Below are positions 22,153 through 31,269 of a stretch of 64,000 nt of DNA, one piece after another. Below the pieces are notes generated by a model. The model worked only from the letters and a program-made list of their open reading frames with translations, ran no database searches and was not told where the DNA came from. Source of the stretch: Trichomonas vaginalis G3 (taxonomy: Eukaryota > Parabasalia > Trichomonadida > Trichomonadidae); assembly GCF_026262505.1 (NCBI RefSeq), contig NC_067204.1:1955797-2019796 (forward strand), given 5' to 3'. Every line of letters begins with the position of its first letter. The stretch's first letter is position 1. The translations under genes were made by a program, and so were the position numbers.

Positions 22153-23138
22153 TCTGGTACATGTTAGTACCAGAGTCTTCAAATCTCAAACACTCTGGTA
22201 CCAACATGTACCAGACGCGAGTTTCCAATGCCCTCGTACGATTTTCTATTAAGATCTTCTTGAATGAGAAGGTCTTCATAGAAACTCGTACGAGGGCTTC
22301 TCTTTTAAATACTCTGGTACCTGCTGGTATCGGAGTCGACTTTACAGCCCTTTCCCCAATTTTGAAGCTGGGGAAAGTTTTCAAGCAATGAAAGGGAAGC
22401 TCTCGCTATGAGGTGAAAATCTAGAATTTTTACCTCATAGCGAGTAATCCTTTGTTAATTGCTTGAAAACTTTCTTCAAATTATCAAAATTTCGAGGAAA
22501 GTTTCCTTGCTTCAAAGTAGAGATGGAGCCCTTTGAGCCACTGCATATAGGTCAGTGACTCAAAATACTCCATCTCTACTAGAAATCGCCAAAATTTGGG
22601 TCGCAATCTTTGAAATGCGACGCAAGTTTGGGCAATTTCGCGAGGGACTTGCTCCATTTGGTGCATAGATTCACACTCTATGCACCAGATGGAACAATTC
22701 TTTCGCTGACAGCGGGAAACTTTGTCTGAATAGTTTAACATTCAGACAAAGTTTCCCGCTGTCAGAGAGGGAATGGAAGGGTAAGAGGTATATATTCATA
22801 ATGTATACCTCTTACTCTTCCATTCCCTCAAGAAAGTTCAAAAACTTGGGTGCAATCAGTTCTGATTGCACCCAAGTTTTTGAACTTTATATAGGGAATT
22901 GTTGGCTATGTTGTACTGATCATGAATCAGTACATCATAGCCAACAATTCCTTCGCAAACAGTGGGAAACTTTGTCTGAATAGTTTAACATTCAGACAAA
23001 GTTTCCCGCTGTCAGGGAGGGAATTAGAGGGTGGGAGATATATAGATAGACTATAAATCTCTCACCCTTTAATTCCCTCAAGAAAGTTCAAAAACTTGGG
23101 TGCAATCAGAACTGATTGCACCAAAGTTTTTGAATTTT
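22153..23138 (+). ncRNA. Hairpin array, copy 1 (about 15 stem-loops)
   Basis: Same hairpins as detailed for 28512-29497; by eye the sequence is the same in this copy. Confidence 0.6.
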
Positions 23139-23157
23139 GTATAAGGAATTGTTGGCT

Positions 23158-23706
23158 ATGATGTGGATAGCCGCTGCCAGACCAAATGAATTAACCGTTG
23201 TGAATAACGTTTCTGAATCTTTATTTAAAAAGATAAAATATCACGATTTTGGCTGCGTTAAAAATCAAAGAATTGATGTTTTTGTCAAAAATCTTTTAGA
23301 AGAAGTTGCACCCAATTACTTTTATCGTATTAAAAACGATTTACTTCAAACAGGTTTTATTCCTTCAATTAGAATTCGCGAGCCTCGATTGACAGATTAT
23401 AAAACAAAATTGAAAAGAGAAGTTCAATCACGTTTATACCAAGTATTAAATTTTGTTCAGAATCAAGAAGCCAATTTGAATCCATTAAGATTTTTATTGG
23501 AAAATGCTGAAGAAAAACTTTCTCAAATAAATGAGAAGATACAAAATTCAATTACATATTTAAGATCGTTTGAAATTCCAAATGAATTGTTAGATACGTA
23601 TATGTTAGAAATTAATGAATTTTGTTATAATTCTCCAGATTATATTTTAGAACATTTCGAAGAATTTTTGGAGGATTTCAAAGAAAAGAATAATTTAATA
23701 GACTAA
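23158..23706 (+). CDS. 182-aa ORF of element A, copy 1, function unknown
   Basis: Identical to the ORF at 29517-30065, described there. The ATG used here lies 21 bases inside the longest frame, whose upstream part is hairpin sequence opened by a TTG. Confidence 0.5.
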   Translation: MMWIAAARPNELTVVNNVSESLFKKIKYHDFGCVKNQRIDVFVKNLLEEVAPNYFYRIKNDLLQTGFIPSIRIREPRLTDYKTKLKREVQSRLYQVLNFVQNQEANLNPLRFLLENAEEKLSQINEKIQNSITYLRSFEIPNELLDTYMLEINEFCYNSPDYILEHFEEFLEDFKEKNNLID

Positions 23707-24412
23707 AAAATTTATTATTTTTATTTATTGTGAATTTTAAATTGTCACTTTTTAACTGTTACTCCCTATTGAAAGTGTCACTTTTTGGGTGTCACTTTTT
23801 CGGAAATTCTTATATACTCTAAGAAAAACTTTGTGAAATTTTGATTGTTGCAACTGTATTCGGAGATTTACTTCTGAACAAAATGTATAATGTCGGTGAG
23901 AAATAAAGATGGTCTGTTGTGTAATTTATAACTTTGTATTGAAATGTTGGTTGATAATAAGAATAATTAAAATCGTAATCATCCGAAGATGTGCTTATGT
24001 TCAATCTAACATCTGTTGGATCTAAGTAAACTGAGCAGTAATTCTTATTGATTTCATATTTTTTATTTGAATAATTGAAAGCTAGATCGTTCGATTCGGA
24101 TAGAAATTCTATGGAATCGCAGTAATTTGGAAAAGAAACTACACAAAATCTTACTTTATAATTATAATACGTGTTTGTTGATTTAAAATTAAAAGTTGGC
24201 TCTGTGATTTTCCATATTTTGCTTGTGCATGATTCATAGTTAATACGCAAGTAATCGCTCATATATGTATCTTGTAGAATAAAATAATAACTAAATGATT
24301 TGTTATCTGCAAATGAAAAAGTAATATCTTGACCATATGAACCAATGTCAATTAAATAATCTCCTGTTCTGTTAATTATACCATTGGTGATTGTATAGTA
24401 AAACCAGGACAT

Positions 24413-24420
24413 TCACAATG
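24413..24420 (-). promoter_or_regulatory. Initiator-like TCATT upstream of surface gene ATG
   Basis: On the minus strand the sequence reads AAAATCATTGTGAATG; TCATT fits the trichomonad initiator TCA(Y)(T/A) and lies within 10 bases of the ATG, the usual short 5' leader of these protists. An in-frame TGA immediately precedes the ATG, fixing the start. The same sequence precedes every unit's gene start. Confidence 0.6.
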
Positions 24421-24539
24421 ATTTTAATTTGAAAGCGGATCTATTCAGAATGAATTTTGAATATTTTACACAGTCAGATTGTCAAATCATTTTAGTTTAT
24501 TGGATAATCCTTTTAATGTATTATTTTTAAAATTTTAAA

Positions 24540-24905
24540 AATAAAATAAAAGTGGATCCAAAATTTTTGTATCAGAATGGGTCAATATTTCATGAATCAG
24601 TCCTCAAGAACAAAAATGAAGAAGGTCGTAATTGCCTTATGCATCTAAGCTACTATCCAAAAAAGAGAAATTGGATTAGAAAAGGATTATGAGTGATTGA
24701 AATTAATACGTGTGCGAATAACCATGGATTTGTAAAAATTAATGCTTCAGAAATACAACATTTTGCTATTGAGAATTCCTTGTAAAGTCCAAATCTCAAA
24801 ATACATAATTTTATATTTAGTTTGTTTGATGTTGAAACTATATTACCACCAAGAAGAGACAATATTATCTTAGTAAACATGTTTCAATTAATTTGATGTT
24901 CTTGG
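24540..24905 (+). pseudogene. Plus-strand gene relic in the unit spacer
   Basis: Between the surface gene and the tail relic, the plus strand has an open stretch from ~24551 (DPKFLYQNGSIFHESVLKNK, then NEEGRNCLMHLSYYPKK) and another (CANNHGFVKINASEIQHFAI) separated by stops. The HESVLKNKNEEGRNCLMHL part resembles an ankyrin-type repeat, which is abundant in trichomonads, but only one repeat is present. It lies opposite the surface gene and recurs in every unit. Likely a decayed gene end. Confidence 0.35.
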
Positions 24906-24910
24906 ATATA

Positions 24911-25320
24911 AACTGCGAGTCAAAAGGCGTACCTACCTTCAACTTTTTGAGAGAAGTCATACAATTAATTATATGAGTTTCTCTCAAAAAGTCGATTTCT
25001 GCCAGGTACACCTTTTGGACCGCACAAGCTATTTGCTCTAATTCGATATAACAACAAAGGATCATAAAACAGATATAAATATAGGATGAACTGATACGAT
25101 TTTTTCGGGTCTAACTTCAAAATTTAAGATTTCGAAATTTAATACAAGCTTCAAACCAGAAATTTAAGCATAAATAGAAGTTGATTTGCTACCTATTGCA
25201 CGTGAAGCTTATTTGAGCTCTAATATTTAATAATTTTCTCTCGCTCTCAGTGAAGGCACCGTTAGCATTAGAAATGTAAACTATTCAAAAATTGATAGGT
25301 CCGCCTTTTGATTCGCAGTT
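24911..25320. mobile_element. 410-base fold-back mini-element (MITE-like), unit 1
   Basis: Terminal inverted repeats start AACTGCGAGTCAAAAGGCG (left) and end as its complement with 3 mismatches in 28 (right). The element is flanked by TA on both sides, as for Tc1/mariner-type insertion. A third inverted copy of the repeat lies inside at ~24979-25028, pairing with the left end through a perfect 14-base stem (24942-24955 with 24979-24992). No coding capacity. Confidence 0.65.
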
Positions 25321-25401
25321 TAAAGCATAAATTTTGTCAATTAAATTTTAATTACAGAATAAAAAGAAAAGTCAATAAAAGCATATGAAAGCTGACACGA
25401 A

Positions 25402-25665
25402 TTATTCATAAGGATTATCGAATAATGATTTCGATTTTTGTGAATAATTTGGTATTTCTTTTGTTTCGATTAAATATGGATTTATTTGAACCTCTTCTAA
25501 AGGTAATGGTTCGGATTTATTAGATACTTCTTCTAATAGACAACTTCTATTATCAATGAAATGTTCATGAATTATTGATTGTGTTTCCTCTCTTTTTTCT
25601 TTTTTTTTAAGACATAAAAGAGGAATTGCAATGCTTGATGGTAATGATAGTCTTATTGTTATCAA
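25402..25665 (-). pseudogene. Tail relic of a second surface-protein gene, unit 1
   Basis: The minus strand encodes ~87 residues without an ATG: a short hydrophobic piece (LPSSIAIPLLCLKKK), then a tail with LPLEEVQINPYLIETKEIP and final SLFDNPYE. The neighbouring surface protein has LPLEETNSNPYPNEYKAP and FENPYE at the same places, so this is the 3' end of a paralogue whose extracellular part is gone. It recurs in every unit. Confidence 0.7.
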
Positions 25666-26149
25666 TTAAAATTATCTCCCATCCTATATAATAAAATTTG
25701 ATTCAATATTACTAAATACTTTATGTTTCTTAATAATTGAGATGCCTAAAATGTTGATAATGTTGTTATAAACTTATTTTCACACGCTCAATCTTATGGG
25801 AGTAATAAGAATTGTAATAAAAAAAACATTATAAATCTTTAAAGATTCGTTCATAAACAATATATAAAAAAATAGTTATTCATAAGGATTCTCGAAATAA
25901 GTATTTGATTGTTCTTGCTTTGGATTATATGCTGGTGCTTTATATTCATTAGGATATGGATTGCTGTTCGTTTCTTCTAAAGGTAAATCTTTTTCGGTTT
26001 TATCAACAAGGCTTTGATTAATTGGATTTTCAGCTCTGAATTTTCTGTGTCTATAACATAAGTAAGCAGCGACAGCAATGAGACCTGCTCCAACTGCTGC
26101 TCCAATAATAATTTCCAAAACAGCACCTTCACTTAGTCCTTCATCACTA

Positions 26150-27402
26150 TTGTAATAAACAGAAATTCATCAAAAGTGACAGCTCTCAATTTTTTGACAT
26201 TTGTAAATTCTAAATTGAATGAGAAAAATGAAATAATACTAAGCATAATACAATATTCTAGATTTAATTATAATTAGGAAAAAGTTAGTTTTGAGAGTAC
26301 TTTTCATAGGCATATAGAATGAAATCTTCTGAAAAATAATATCACATAAACTCATATTATTTTCTAATATATAACTATTTTATATAAAATCAAATTCAAT
26401 GATCTTAAAAGCGAAGGATAAACCTCAAAATTTACGAATATAATGAGTGGGAATATAATGCTTATCTATCATAAAACCATATGAAATATCAATTTTTGCT
26501 TTACGCCTAATTTTTGACGACAATTAGCAAAAAATGTTAAATGTTAACACTCAGTCCATTTGAATATGAAAAATAAAATTGACTTTGATTAAATGTTTTT
26601 ATTTATCATGCAATTCTTCTTGCGACCAAAGATTTGAATAAAATTTCAAAAAATAAGATAGCTGAAAAAATAATATACGGTAGTGTTTACTAATAGATGA
26701 ATAGTATATAAATTCTATTAAAATGGATTTCATCCAAAAAAATATATAAAATTTGATCATAAATAAAATCGTTTTAAATTACTTCTTCATTTAAATTATA
26801 ACAATTATTTTTGGTTTTATATTTTTTTGGATCAAATCCATTTTAATAGAATTTATATACTATTCATCTATTAGTAAACACTACCGTATATTATTTTTTC
26901 AGCTATCTTATTTTTTGAAATTTTATTCAAATCTTTGGTCGCAAGAAGAATTGCATGATAAATAAAAACATTTAATCAAAGTCAATTTTATTTTTCATAT
27001 TCAAATGGACTGAGTGTTAACATTTAACATTTTTTGCTAATTGTCGTCAAAAATTAGGCGTAAAGCAAAAATTGATATTTCATATGGTTTTATGATAGAT
27101 AAGCATTATATTCCCACTCATTATATTCGTAAATTTTGAGGTTTATCCTTCGCTTTTAAGATCATTGAATTTGATTTTTATATAAAATAGTTATATATTA
27201 GAAAATAATATGAGTTTATGTGATATTATTTTTCAGAAGATTTTGTGTTCTTCTTCAAAATTTTATTTTTTTATTAAAAAGAATCTTTACAAAATATACA
27301 TTTACTTTAATTAATATTTAAAAACGTGCTCTATCAAAAGTTCCAAAAATTCAATATTTTAGCTTTTCTGAGGTGTCACTTTTGATGAATTTCTGTTTAC
27401 AA
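26150..27402. mobile_element. Element B (1.25 kb, palindromic), in surface gene of unit 2
   Basis: Bounded by inverted repeats of ~28 bases (TTGTAATAAACAGAAATTC... and its complement, with a 2-base length difference), subterminal CATCAAAAGTGAC. Host sequence CACTA(T) is duplicated on both sides, a 5- or 6-base target duplication depending on how a shared T is assigned. The inside is mostly a palindrome with no coding capacity. A 6-base duplication would be compatible with Polinton-type integration, but the class is not settled. Confidence 0.8.
26322..27243. repeat. Giant palindrome inside element B, arms ~430 bases
   Basis: The left arm (26322-26751) is nearly the perfect reverse complement of the right arm (26814-27243), separated by ~62 AT-rich bases. 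RNA from either strand would fold into one long double strand. Confidence 0.9.
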
Positions 27403-28116
27403 CACTATCATCATCAGAATATATTATGATCATCTGATTTTTGTTCAACTGGTTCTGATGAATTTATTTCATGATACGAATTATCAAAAATGATAAGAGA
27501 TCTATGAGTTGAATTATTTCCTTTGATTAAATATGATGTATTATATTTGTCGCCAGCATGATAAAAAAATAAGTAATCGTGTTTAGAATTAGTTATTGTT
27601 AGAAAAGGTTTTTCAACAATAATATTAGCTCTATTTATTTTTCCATAGACATCATAAATATCACCATCTTCGAAATGAACTGTTCCATTTGTGAAAGCAG
27701 TAACAACACATGTATGAGCTGTGTCCTGAGAAGTGAATTTGTAATTAGACCTTACATTTGTGATAATCGAAGTGCAATCATAATAATTCAAATTAAAAAC
27801 AACAAAATTACATGGAATAGGTTCGTCACTGGAGGATTCTAATGTAATTGTACCTGTGTGAGCGAAATAAATTGCTGAATATTGTGTATTTCCAAGAATT
27901 TCTAAAGATACTTCTGAAGTTCTTGCTTCTCCGGAAATGTTGCGATAATCAGTAAATACTACGTATTGTTCCTTATAAAAATTAAGTTTTGTTTGATTTC
28001 TGCCAATTAATAACTTTTGAATTCCGAATATTTTGTATTTTGGCTGGGATCCAAAAGAAATTGATTGGTTGCAAAGATATTCGAGCTTGTCCTTATCATA
28101 AGCACTGTATGTATCA

Positions 28117-28205
28117 TAAGAAAAACTTTGTGAAATTTTGATTGTTGCAACTGTATTCGGAGATTTACTTCTGAACAAAATGTATAATGTCGGTGAGAAA
28201 TAAAG
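28117..28205 (-). repeat. 89-base direct duplication, left copy (partner 30179-30267)
   Basis: Surface-gene sequence from TAAGAAAAAC to GAAATAAAG is present once in uninterrupted units (5 and 7) and on both sides of element A in interrupted units. No mismatch is seen between the two copies in unit 2. Confidence 0.95.
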
Positions 28206-28511
28206 GAAACAATAAGAATTACCGAAAAAGTGACAAAACATCAAAAACAGGGAGGGGGTCTCAATTTTTATTACTTATATTATTTTACAATATTTATATA
28301 AATACTCTTTATAATATATTTTACTATAAAATTATACCTCAAATTCAAATATTTATAATATTATTTACATAATTATCTCAAAATTATATTTTTATATATT
28401 ATTTTTCATATGTATAAATCATATAATCTATATCTATGCAAATCTCATCTAAAATTTTTTGAAGCAAACCGCTACCATTTTATAATGGTCCATCTTAAAT
28501 TCATCATAAAT

Positions 28512-29497
28512 TCTGGTACATGTTAGTACCAGAGTCTTCAAATCTCAAACACTCTGGTACCAACATGTACCAGACGCGAGTTTCCAATGCCCTCGTACGA
28601 TTTTCTATTAAGATCTTCTTGAATGAGAAGGTCTTCATAGAAACTCGTACGAGGGCTTCTCTTTTAAATACTCTGGTACCTGCTGGTATCGGAGTCGACT
28701 TTACAGCCCTTTCCCCAATTTTGAAGCTGGGGAAAGTTTTCAAGCAATGAAAGGGAAGCTCTCGCTATGAGGTGAAAATCTAGAATTTTTACCTCATAGC
28801 GAGTAATCCTTTGTTAATTGCTTGAAAACTTTCTTCAAATTATCAAAATTTCGAGGAAAGTTTCCTTGCTTCAAAGTAGAGATGGAGCCCTTTGAGCCAC
28901 TGCATATAGGTCAGTGACTCAAAATACTCCATCTCTACTAGAAATCGCCAAAATTTGGGTCGCAATCTTTGAAATGCGACGCAAGTTTGGGCAATTTCGC
29001 GAGGGACTTGCTCCATTTGGTGCATAGATTCACACTCTATGCACCAGATGGAACAATTCTTTCGCTGACAGCGGGAAACTTTGTCTGAATAGTTTAACAT
29101 TCAGACAAAGTTTCCCGCTGTCAGAGAGGGAATGGAAGGGTAAGAGGTATATATTCATAATGTATACCTCTTACTCTTCCATTCCCTCAAGAAAGTTCAA
29201 AAACTTGGGTGCAATCAGTTCTGATTGCACCCAAGTTTTTGAACTTTATATAGGGAATTGTTGGCTATGTTGTACTGATCATGAATCAGTACATCATAGC
29301 CAACAATTCCTTCGCAAACAGTGGGAAACTTTGTCTGAATAGTTTAACATTCAGACAAAGTTTCCCGCTGTCAGGGAGGGAATTAGAGGGTGGGAGATAT
29401 ATAGATAGACTATAAATCTCTCACCCTTTAATTCCCTCAAGAAAGTTCAAAAACTTGGGTGCAATCAGAACTGATTGCACCAAAGTTTTTGAATTTT
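28512..29497 (+). ncRNA. Hairpin array, copy 2: about 15 consecutive stem-loops
   Basis: Stem-loops read directly from the sequence (left arm start to right arm end): 28512-28574 (24 bp, 1 mismatch); 28589-28656 (31 bp, 3 mismatches); 28669-28694 (weak, 11 bp); 28709-28736 (9 bp); 28732-28833 (outer 16 bp perfect, inner 13 bp perfect; its outer arm overlaps the previous stem, so these two exclude each other); 28876-28938; 28941-28998 (weak, 19 of 24); 29009-29056; 29065-29124 (26 bp perfect, 8-base loop); 29126-29188 (26 bp, one G-U); 29192-29247 (27 bp perfect, 2-base loop); 29254-29310 (26 bp, 1 mismatch); 29318-29371; 29376-29438; 29442-29497. The last seven are joined by only 1-7 bases. 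Size (55-65 nt) resembles small-RNA precursors. Transcription is not shown. Confidence 0.65.
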
Positions 29498-29519
29498 GTA
29501 TAAGGAATTGTTGGCTATG
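29065..29519 (+). repeat. 250-base four-hairpin cassette, second copy truncated
   Basis: Hairpins at 29065, 29126, 29192 and 29254 recur exactly 250 bases later (29315, 29376, 29442, 29504) with no indel. The fourth hairpin of the second copy is only half present: after 29519 the sequence becomes the ORF. Confidence 0.9.
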
Positions 29520-30065
29520 ATGTGGATAGCCGCTGCCAGACCAAATGAATTAACCGTTGTGAATAACGTTTCTGAATCTTTATTTAAAAAGATAAAATAT
29601 CACGATTTTGGCTGCGTTAAAAATCAAAGAATTGATGTTTTTGTCAAAAATCTTTTAGAAGAAGTTGCACCCAATTACTTTTATCGTATTAAAAACGATT
29701 TACTTCAAACAGGTTTTATTCCTTCAATTAGAATTCGCGAGCCTCGATTGACAGATTATAAAACAAAATTGAAAAGAGAAGTTCAATCACGTTTATACCA
29801 AGTATTAAATTTTGTTCAGAATCAAGAAGCCAATTTGAATCCATTAAGATTTTTATTGGAAAATGCTGAAGAAAAACTTTCTCAAATAAATGAGAAGATA
29901 CAAAATTCAATTACATATTTAAGATCGTTTGAAATTCCAAATGAATTGTTAGATACGTATATGTTAGAAATTAATGAATTTTGTTATAATTCTCCAGATT
30001 ATATTTTAGAACATTTCGAAGAATTTTTGGAGGATTTCAAAGAAAAGAATAATTTAATAGACTAA
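29517..30065 (+). CDS. 182-aa ORF of element A, function unknown
   Basis: Starts MMWIAAARPNELTVVNN at the first ATG, which lies in the left arm of the truncated last hairpin. The frame is open another 21 bases upstream only from a TTG. The N-terminal third is mixed (KKIKYHDFGCVKNQRIDVF); residues ~100-180 are strongly helical and acidic (LENAEEKLSQINEKIQ; EHFEEFLEDFKEKNN), likely coiled coil. No signal peptide, membrane segment or nuclease/transposase motif seen. The stop TAA overlaps TAAA, the trichomonad cleavage signal. It is kept open in four copies, but these are recent tandem copies, so that is weak evidence of selection. Confidence 0.5.
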   Translation: MMWIAAARPNELTVVNNVSESLFKKIKYHDFGCVKNQRIDVFVKNLLEEVAPNYFYRIKNDLLQTGFIPSIRIREPRLTDYKTKLKREVQSRLYQVLNFVQNQEANLNPLRFLLENAEEKLSQINEKIQNSITYLRSFEIPNELLDTYMLEINEFCYNSPDYILEHFEEFLEDFKEKNNLID

Positions 30066-30178
30066 AAAATTTATTATTTTTATTTATTGTGAATTTTAAA
30101 TTGTCACTTTTTAACTGTTACTCCCTATTGAAAGTGTCACTTTTTGGGTGTCACTTTTTCGGAAATTCTTATATACTC

Positions 30179-30267
30179 TAAGAAAAACTTTGTGAAATTT
30201 TGATTGTTGCAACTGTATTCGGAGATTTACTTCTGAACAAAATGTATAATGTCGGTGAGAAATAAAG
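30179..30267 (-). repeat. 89-base direct duplication, right copy
   Basis: Identical by eye to 28117-28205. Encodes the LYFSPTLYILFRSKSPNTVA region of the surface protein, so both gene halves keep these ~29 residues. Confidence 0.95.
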
Positions 30268-31269
30268 ATGGTCTGTTGTGTAATTTATAACTTTGTATTG
30301 AAATGTTGGTTGATAATAAGAATAATTAAAATCGTAATCATCCGAAGATGTGCTTATGTTCAATCTAACATCTGTTGGATCTAAGTAAACTGAGCAGTAA
30401 TTCTTATTGATTTCATATTTTTTATTTGAATAATTGAAAGCTAGATCGTTCGATTCGGATAGAAATTCTATGGAATCGCAGTAATTTGGAAAAGAAACTA
30501 CACAAAATCTTACTTTATAATTATAATACGTGTTTGTTGATTTAAAATTAAAAGTTGGCTCTGTGATTTTCCATATTTTGCTTGTGCATGATTCATAGTT
30601 AATACGCAAGTAATCGCTCATATATGTATCTTGTAGAATAAAATAATAACTAAATGATTTGTTATCTGCAAATGAAAAAGTAATATCTTGACCATATGAA
30701 CCAATGTCAATTAAATAATCTCCTGTTCTGTTAATTATACCATTGGTGATTGTATAGTAAAACCAGGACATTCACAATGATTTTAATTTGAAAGCGGATC
30801 TATTCAGAATGAATTTTGAATATTTTACACAGTCAGATTGTCAAATCATTTTAGTTTATTGGATAATCCTTTTAATGTATTATTTTTAAAATTTTAAAAA
30901 TAAAATAAAAGTGGATCCAAAATTTTTGTATCAGAATGGGTCAATATTTCATGAATCAGTCCTCAAGAACAAAAATGAAGAAGGTCGTAATTGCCTTATG
31001 CATCTAAGCTACTATCCAAAAAAGAGAAATTGGATTAGAAAAGGATTATGAGTGATTGAAATTAATACGTGTGCGAATAACCATGGATTTGTAAAAATTA
31101 ATGCTTCAGAAATACAACATTTTGCTATTGAGAATTCCTTGTAAAGTCCAAATCTCAAAATACATAATTTTATATTTAGTTTGTTTGATGTTGAAACTAT
31201 ATTACCACCAAGAAGAGACAATATTATCTTAGTAAACATGTTTCAATTAATTTGATGTTCTTGGATATA

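Larger units (their letters stand above)
21848..23819 (+). mobile_element. Element A copy 1 (hairpin-array element, 1972 bases)
   Basis: Inserted in the surface gene and flanked by an 89-base direct duplication (21759-21847 and 23820-23908). Ends are inverted repeats of ~25 bases with the shared ATAAGAATT-CCGAAAAAGTGACA. Inside: AT-rich left ~300 bases, hairpin array, 182-codon ORF, short 3' region. Lacks any transposase or reverse transcriptase signature I can see, so probably non-autonomous. Confidence 0.8.
21382..24412 (-). pseudogene. Surface protein gene, unit 1: 3' part lost at gap, interrupted by element A
   Basis: Minus-strand surface gene. The 5' part (23820-24412) encodes the first ~197 residues intact from the ATG at 24412. 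Element A (21848-23819) interrupts it. The following part (21382-21847) continues the protein until the N gap; its frame carries small indels near 21480-21540 not seen in other units. See the entry at 42435-44008 for the protein. Confidence 0.85.
28206..30178 (+). mobile_element. Element A copy 2 (hairpin-array element, 1973 bases)
   Basis: Reference copy. Layout: left terminal repeat, ~300 AT-rich bases, hairpin array 28512-29497, ORF 29517-30065, 3' region with two GTCACTTTTT motifs, right terminal repeat. The left end (AATAAGAATTACCGAAAAAGTGACA) and the complement of the right end (TATAAGAATTTCCGAAAAAGTGACA) match over ~24 bases. Flanked by the 89-base duplication. Confidence 0.85.
25876..30771 (-). 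pseudogene. Surface protein gene, unit 2: interrupted by elements B and A
   Basis: The gene is cut into three pieces: 3' end with membrane segment and tail (25876-26149), middle (27403-28205) and 5' end (30179-30771). Element B sits between the acidic juxtamembrane stretch and the ectodomain; element A sits after residue ~197. The 5' piece ends in a TAG made by element A's edge. Confidence 0.9.

Noticed and set aside
24653-25065. Minus-strand 75- and 66-codon ORFs repeated in each unit
   Set aside because: They overlap the fold-back element and the plus-strand relic, have poor starts and no similarity I can recognise; repetition follows from the tandem array.
28512-29497. CRISPR array reading of the hairpin region
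   Set aside because: There is no constant repeat alternating with unique spacers; each unit is its own inverted repeat, the host appears eukaryotic, and no cas genes are present.
28512-29497. Two-strand ORFs of 60-85 codons over the hairpins (for example 28504-28743, 28843-29100, 29160-29342)
   Set aside because: They mirror each other on both strands because the sequence is palindromic, and cross hairpin boundaries; shadows, not genes.
28206-30178. Element A as an intron of the surface gene
   Set aside because: The 89-base duplication of coding sequence on both sides, terminal inverted repeats and the absence of GT...AG at the borders argue against an intron; uninterrupted units lack it.
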